Below, piece by piece: positions 59,938 through 64,000 of a stretch of DNA of 64,000 nt. Source of the DNA: Candidatus Gastranaerophilales bacterium (GTDB lineage: Bacteria > Cyanobacteriota > Vampirovibrionia > Gastranaerophilales > Gastranaerophilaceae); NCBI GenBank assembly GCA_944325875.1, contig CALVBU010000003.1, forward strand, positions 1 through 64,000. Direction: 5' to 3'. The notes under the pieces were generated by a model. The model was given only the letters and a program-made list of their open reading frames with translations. It did no database searches and was not told where the DNA came from. The stretch's first letter is position 1. Each line of letters opens with the position of its first letter. Made by a program: the position numbers and the translations under genes.

Positions 59938-60590
59938 TATTTCAAAGTTTTAAAAGACTTCTTGGAAATGGTCGTGCTTGGCGTTTGGTTAATGCGAATA
60001 TCAGTTCCTTGGTTCATGCATTAATAAAGCCATTTGAAGATATAAGAAGGTCTGCATATCGAATTGTTTATGCTCCATTTCTTACATCTAATATTTATGC
60101 ATCTGAAGATGAGCAATTAGCAGATGTTGAAAACTATGAAGAGCTTTTCGGAATAGAAGCAATTTCTAATATATTAAAAGAGCGTCAAGCTAATGCTGAA
60201 GTTCAATGGGCTCTGCGTGGCGGACAAGGTTTTGGGTATATTGAACAGGTTATGGCACGAGCCGGTCTTCAAGTAAAAGTTGTCGAAAATATTCCGATGA
60301 AAGATTTTGGGTATTTAGGTAATTTTAAATACGGTTATACCAGATATGGACAAACTGTAAATGATACAAAAGTTCAATACGGAGCTTCGGGATATAAATT
60401 AATTTGTAATGGAGCTTTGTATTACGGCCAGAATTATGATGATCCTGTTAAAATAACTCGTTGGGATAAAGTTTTATTAATAACAGTTGTAAATCCTATG
60501 ACATATGGCCAGTATAAAATTTTTATGGATCTGTTATTAAAAACTCGTCCAGCAGAATATGTATGTCTTTGTAAAATTACATTGTATTAG
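59934..60590 (+). CDS. Tail protein, Mu gp48 / YmfQ-like
   Basis: A 218-residue protein following baseplate J, as in Mu (gp47, gp48). N-terminal MIFQSFKRLLGNGRAWRLVN and ALIKPFEDIRRSAYRIVYAP, and the central ERQANAEVQWALRGGQGFGY, fit the DUF2313/YmfQ wedge family. It is coupled to gp47 by ATGA. Confidence 0.85.
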   Translation: MIFQSFKRLLGNGRAWRLVNANISSLVHALIKPFEDIRRSAYRIVYAPFLTSNIYASEDEQLADVENYEELFGIEAISNILKERQANAEVQWALRGGQGFGYIEQVMARAGLQVKVVENIPMKDFGYLGNFKYGYTRYGQTVNDTKVQYGASGYKLICNGALYYGQNYDDPVKITRWDKVLLITVVNPMTYGQYKIFMDLLLKTRPAEYVCLCKITLY

Positions 60591-60599
60591 GGGAATTTT

Positions 60600-62861
60600 A
60601 TGAAAAATTTATATGATTATGAAAGAACACAAACCGCAACAACAGAATTACCCTTTGGAGCTTTAAAAAATGAAAGCGCACCAGGAAAACAAGATGGAAC
60701 TGATATTGTCGCGGAACACATTCAAGACCTTGCTTACTCTTTATATCAAGTGTTACAACTTGCAGGGATTAATCCTAATGGGGAACTCGAAGATGGCAAT
60801 AATAAAACTCAGTTTATTGAATCTTTAACTAACATTGGGATATTTAGATATAGTGACAAAACTTCTTATAATTATGGCGTTTTTGCTTGGCAAGTAATTG
60901 GTAATACATTTACTTTGTACAGATCATTAAAAAATTCAAATTCAGATGATGTTAATAATAACGAATCTTGGTTAAAAATTTTAGAAATTGGTGCAGATAA
61001 TAAAATTAATTTTAATGTTGATACTAATATTTTGGGCTTAAGTGCAAATCCAAGCTTGTCAAATTTATCTGAAGCTGGGGAGGATAGGCTCAATGTCTCA
61101 AAGATGTATGAGACTGGAACGGTATCTGAGGATACAAAAGGTTTTAAAGAACTTTTGGAACGTGCACATTCGACTTTTGATTTATCTAAGTTTGAGGTTG
61201 TAGGAACTCCAACTATTACAGATGATGGTATTGCAAGCGGTTTTAGCAATACTAATAGTATCAAGCCCAAAAATTTAATATCTTTTGGAGGTAACTTTTG
61301 GATATTAGGGGTTAAATTTAAACCTACTGCTAATGTTACTAATGATAGACATCAGTCAATTTTTTCAGACGCTAAAAATTCTGCAACTAATTTCTTATTT
61401 GGTACTAATGTTGCAGGGAACAAATTAATATTAATAATAAAAAATAATAATGATATTACCCAATATATCATAAATGAACTTGGGATTGGTAGTCTAAATC
61501 TTAATGAATTTAATACAGCATTATTAATATATAAAGACCAGAAATTAAGTGTATTATGTAATGATAGTAATGTTTTAACCAAGAGCGTAAACTTAGATGA
61601 TTATACTTTTAATAATGCACAATCGATAGGATACAATAGTGCTGGAGGACAAGTTTATTATGGTTCAATCGACCTTAAATCCATAGCAGTATGGGCTGGT
61701 GTACCCGTTTTCAACGGCAACAAAACAGGCTTAGACGTTATAAAAGAAGATAACTATGAAGTTGTAGGAGAGCCGACTATTACTGATGATGGAATTGCAA
61801 GCGGATTTTTATCTGGTAGTGGTAATACTAATGATACAAATTTCATAAAAACAAAAGTTCAACTTTCTCAATTAAAAGGTCATTCTTGGGAGATACATGG
61901 TAAGTGGATTAATAAAAATGTTACTACGCCTAACACGACAAATTGCTTTTTTGATTTTGGAAGTTGGAGTGCTTATGGTAGCGTTATTTATCACACAAAT
62001 ACGGGAAGTATATTTTGTACGAAAAGAACTGGGACATCGAGTGATGCTGATAACCAAGGTTCTTATGCGACAATAAAAACAATACCTACAAATCTATCAT
62101 ATATTAATTATATTTATGGTTTTGATATAAATACAGGTAAATATTATACCAAAATCGAATATGGAGAGGGATGGGTAGAAATTGGGTCTTATATTCCTAC
62201 TACTGAGAATAAAGAATTATATTTAATAAATATAGCTCCTGAATATTATATAAGGATTGGGTCAGGGTCTGATACAGCATATAATAAAAATTCCACTGAT
62301 TTAAATGCTTTTAAAGTATATATTGACGGTAATTTAGTATATCAACCTTGCTTAAAAGTACCATACACATTAAGTAATGCGGGTGAGTTAGGTTCAAAGA
62401 TTGTTGATGTAGCTTACAGAAATCGTGTTCAAGATTTGTACGAACAAAAGGGCGAAGCCTTATACTATACCATTGATGAACAAAACCAAAACTTCACATT
62501 GCCAATGGCTGATATATACGGAATGATTACCAATAGAGCTGATGTTAATTTGGGTAATATTACTGAAGTTGCAAAAAACTTAATTAAAAGTTTAGCGGGT
62601 TCTCTTGTTGAAGTTACGGATAATTATGCAGTATTTGACAATAAATTTTGTATTCAATATGGGATAAGTAATGCTCCATACAACGGTGCTTATATTAATT
62701 TTTCTAAAAAATTCAAAACTGCAATTAGTGTTGTAGCTGTTGATGCTTCTTTTGGAGCGCAAAACATTGAAACATCCGCAGGAGAATTAACGGCGTCTTC
62801 TTTCAGAGTTAGAAACCTAGCAAGCCATAATGTTTATTGGATTGCTGTAGGGACAGTTTAG
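60600..62861 (+). CDS. Tail fibre protein with duplicated LamG-like modules
   Basis: The 753-residue protein's N-terminal 130 residues, including DGTDIVAEHIQDLAYSLYQV, attach to the baseplate. Two tandem modules begin FEVVGTPTITDDGIASGF (about residue 199) and YEVVGEPTITDDGIASGF (about 387). Each is followed by about 180 residues of beta-rich, concanavalin/LamG-like sequence. The C-terminal tip ends in a beta segment (SSFRVRNLASHNVYWIAVG). It probably binds a surface polysaccharide of the host. Confidence 0.85.
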   Translation: MKNLYDYERTQTATTELPFGALKNESAPGKQDGTDIVAEHIQDLAYSLYQVLQLAGINPNGELEDGNNKTQFIESLTNIGIFRYSDKTSYNYGVFAWQVIGNTFTLYRSLKNSNSDDVNNNESWLKILEIGADNKINFNVDTNILGLSANPSLSNLSEAGEDRLNVSKMYETGTVSEDTKGFKELLERAHSTFDLSKFEVVGTPTITDDGIASGFSNTNSIKPKNLISFGGNFWILGVKFKPTANVTNDRHQSIFSDAKNSATNFLFGTNVAGNKLILIIKNNNDITQYIINELGIGSLNLNEFNTALLIYKDQKLSVLCNDSNVLTKSVNLDDYTFNNAQSIGYNSAGGQVYYGSIDLKSIAVWAGVPVFNGNKTGLDVIKEDNYEVVGEPTITDDGIASGFLSGSGNTNDTNFIKTKVQLSQLKGHSWEIHGKWINKNVTTPNTTNCFFDFGSWSAYGSVIYHTNTGSIFCTKRTGTSSDADNQGSYATIKTIPTNLSYINYIYGFDINTGKYYTKIEYGEGWVEIGSYIPTTENKELYLINIAPEYYIRIGSGSDTAYNKNSTDLNAFKVYIDGNLVYQPCLKVPYTLSNAGELGSKIVDVAYRNRVQDLYEQKGEALYYTIDEQNQNFTLPMADIYGMITNRADVNLGNITEVAKNLIKSLAGSLVEVTDNYAVFDNKFCIQYGISNAPYNGAYINFSKKFKTAISVVAVDASFGAQNIETSAGELTASSFRVRNLASHNVYWIAVGTV

Positions 62862-62876
62862 TTAGAGAGGTATATA

Positions 62877-63626
62877 ATGATTGAAAATTACACATCAAAA
62901 GAATATGCAGATAAAGCAGTTGAAGCAAATGCATTGAAAAAAATGCTATATATTTTATTGACTCCGACAGAATTTGAAAAAACTGTACTTGATTTCACAA
63001 CACAAATAGTTCAACAACCGATATTCAATGAAGATGGCGAACAAATCGGGACTGAGGACGTTGAAATTCAAGTGCCTGTAATGATTGAAAAAGAAGTGCC
63101 TATTTATGATGAAGAGGGCAACCAAACAGGTGTTGAAGTTATCAAAGTTCAATCTTCACACAAAGAAAAATATATGGAAGATATTGCGACATTGGTTATC
63201 GCAGAGCCTAATTATTATATTTGTACAGAAGATAATTATACATACGGCGATATTAATGAAAATTTAGAAACTGAAAAAATAAAAAATAGAACTCTAGATT
63301 TTTACAAAAATTTTATTGTGACTTCTTGGGGTGCATTTAGAAAAACACCGAAAGGTTATTCTTCTGCTGTTGAAGCGGTAAATACTGTATTTAATATGGT
63401 TAATGTTGCACAAGCTTTAACAGAAGATTTGGCAACTCTTTTAATTTTCTATGAAGTGCCCGATTTTACAAAAGCAGAACAATGTACAGAAGAATGGCTT
63501 GTCGCACATCAGAAAAAACATAAAGCTTGTGACTTGCAAACTTTTATGAGTTGGTATTTAGAATTTCAAACAGTATGGGCTAAAACTCAATATACTGATA
63601 TTCCAATACCTGAAATGGAATTGTAA
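62877..63626 (+). CDS. Tail-fibre-associated hypothetical protein
   Basis: A 249-residue protein following the fibre gene by 15 bases with GAGAGG before the ATG. An Asp/Glu/Gln-rich repeat-like region (GEQIGTEDVEIQVPVMIEKE, then EEGNQTGVEVIKVQSSHKEK) separates two helical parts. It could be a fibre chaperone or a second fibre part by position. The family is not recognised. Confidence 0.65.
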   Translation: MIENYTSKEYADKAVEANALKKMLYILLTPTEFEKTVLDFTTQIVQQPIFNEDGEQIGTEDVEIQVPVMIEKEVPIYDEEGNQTGVEVIKVQSSHKEKYMEDIATLVIAEPNYYICTEDNYTYGDINENLETEKIKNRTLDFYKNFIVTSWGAFRKTPKGYSSAVEAVNTVFNMVNVAQALTEDLATLLIFYEVPDFTKAEQCTEEWLVAHQKKHKACDLQTFMSWYLEFQTVWAKTQYTDIPIPEMEL

Positions 63627-63652
63627 TTGCTAATCACAAAGTTAGTTTAGAT

Positions 63653-63670
63653 GTGGGGAACAATCCCCAC
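63653..63670 (+). terminator. Hairpin after the tail genes
   Basis: GTGGGGA (63653-63659) and TCCCCAC (63664-63670) are separated by ACAA. The following T-tract is weak (GTTTAC), so it may be a terminator or a leader hairpin of the next gene. Confidence 0.55.
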
Positions 63671-63707
63671 GTTTACGGAAAATAAAAAGAATAAAAAAGG
63701 AGGATTT

Positions 63708-63947
63708 ATGAAAAAATTCGCAATTATGTTAGGTTTATTACTTTTTTGTTGTCAAGCAGTATTGGCTGAAGAAATTACTACAAATAAACCAATACAAAAT
63801 TTTGAGGACAATAGGGCTACTGTTGCCATTCAAAAACAGCCAACTACAGAAAACACACAAAAGCAATCAGTAAAAAATAACTGGTTTTGTATTGTGCTAC
63901 AAATCAACGGTAAAGTTCTTGATTCTACCTTACCTATGGCAAAATAG
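63708..63947 (+). CDS. Small secreted phage protein
   Basis: A 79-residue protein with a signal peptide (MKKFAIMLGLLLFCCQAVLA, likely cut after Ala20) and a short polar mature part rich in Thr, Lys and Gln. AAAGGAGG 5 bases upstream of the ATG at 63708 decides the start; the frame open from 63651 has no site. Its place after the tail genes suits a lysogenic-conversion gene or a lysis accessory. No catalytic motif is visible. Confidence 0.7.
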   Translation: MKKFAIMLGLLLFCCQAVLAEEITTNKPIQNFEDNRATVAIQKQPTTENTQKQSVKNNWFCIVLQINGKVLDSTLPMAK

Positions 63948-64000
63948 TAATGGAATTGTATTTTATTTGAGCATTAGATTTTAATTCTTGGGAGTAACAA

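Noticed and set aside
60600-62861. Diversity-generating retroelement target in the tail fibre
   Set aside because: No reverse transcriptase or template repeat is in the window, and the fibre end does not resemble a C-type lectin variable region.

Overview
The window is AT-rich bacterial DNA. It joins a stretch of ordinary chromosome (about 5.6-29.4 kb) to two mobile regions: a recombinase-carrying island on the left (1 to about 5.3 kb) and a long prophage on the right (about 29.4 kb to beyond the window end). The gene set fits a host-associated, non-photosynthetic cyanobacterial relative (Vampirovibrionia/Melainabacteria, order Gastranaerophilales): kdsA (a Kdo lipid, hence an outer membrane), aspartate-route NAD synthesis (nadB, nadC), GatB, QueC, a FliA/WhiG-type sigma factor, a prepilin-like protein, a bifunctional-nuclease-domain protein and a cyanobacteria-like NarL/FixJ regulator. 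This placement is inferred from gene content and style, not from a database search.

Left island (1-5.3 kb): a strong promoter drives a protein joining a HEPN-like RxxxxH motif to two CBS domains. Small unknown genes, a KAP-family P-loop NTPase and a DUF2924/large serine recombinase pair follow. The island stops just short of a tRNA-Ser gene. HEPN and KAP proteins are both families with known members in phage defence and abortive infection, so this is the most likely place for an uncharacterised defence locus.

Chromosome (5.6-29.4 kb): bifunctional nuclease; two tiny paralogous proteins with the same C-terminal ending; an RqcP-like S4 protein; a secreted metallophosphoesterase; a CorC/HlyC-type membrane protein followed by tandem GT8 glycosyltransferases; a sigma factor convergent with an OmpA-like protein; an M16 peptidase homologue that has lost its zinc motif; the operon kdsA-MBL hydrolase-pheS, whose promoter predicts a leaderless mRNA; a prepilin; an XRE regulator; a leftward cluster HEAT-queC-DUF366-SPOR-gatB-SIS; two tandem membrane proteins; nadB-nadC; a response regulator; and tRNA-Arg(ACG).

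Prophage (29.4 kb to >63.9 kb): a tyrosine integrase lies beside tRNA-Arg. Then come an S24-type repressor, a divergent early promoter with duplicated operator-like repeats, two excisionase-like HTH proteins and many small overlapping early genes (two with LuxR-type HTHs). The replication group has a phage-encoded sliding clamp, a short SSB-like protein and a winged-helix initiator-like protein. A structured four-way-junction element precedes a Dam methylase. The head module is lambda-like: Nu1/gpA terminase, gpW, portal, ClpP-type protease with an in-frame nested scaffold, gpD and gpE. The tail module is Mu-like and contractile: sheath, tube, a tail chaperone with a textbook -1 frameshift, tape measure, gpN, hub, gp45-gp48 and fibre. 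The right attachment site and any recognisable lysis genes are not in the window.
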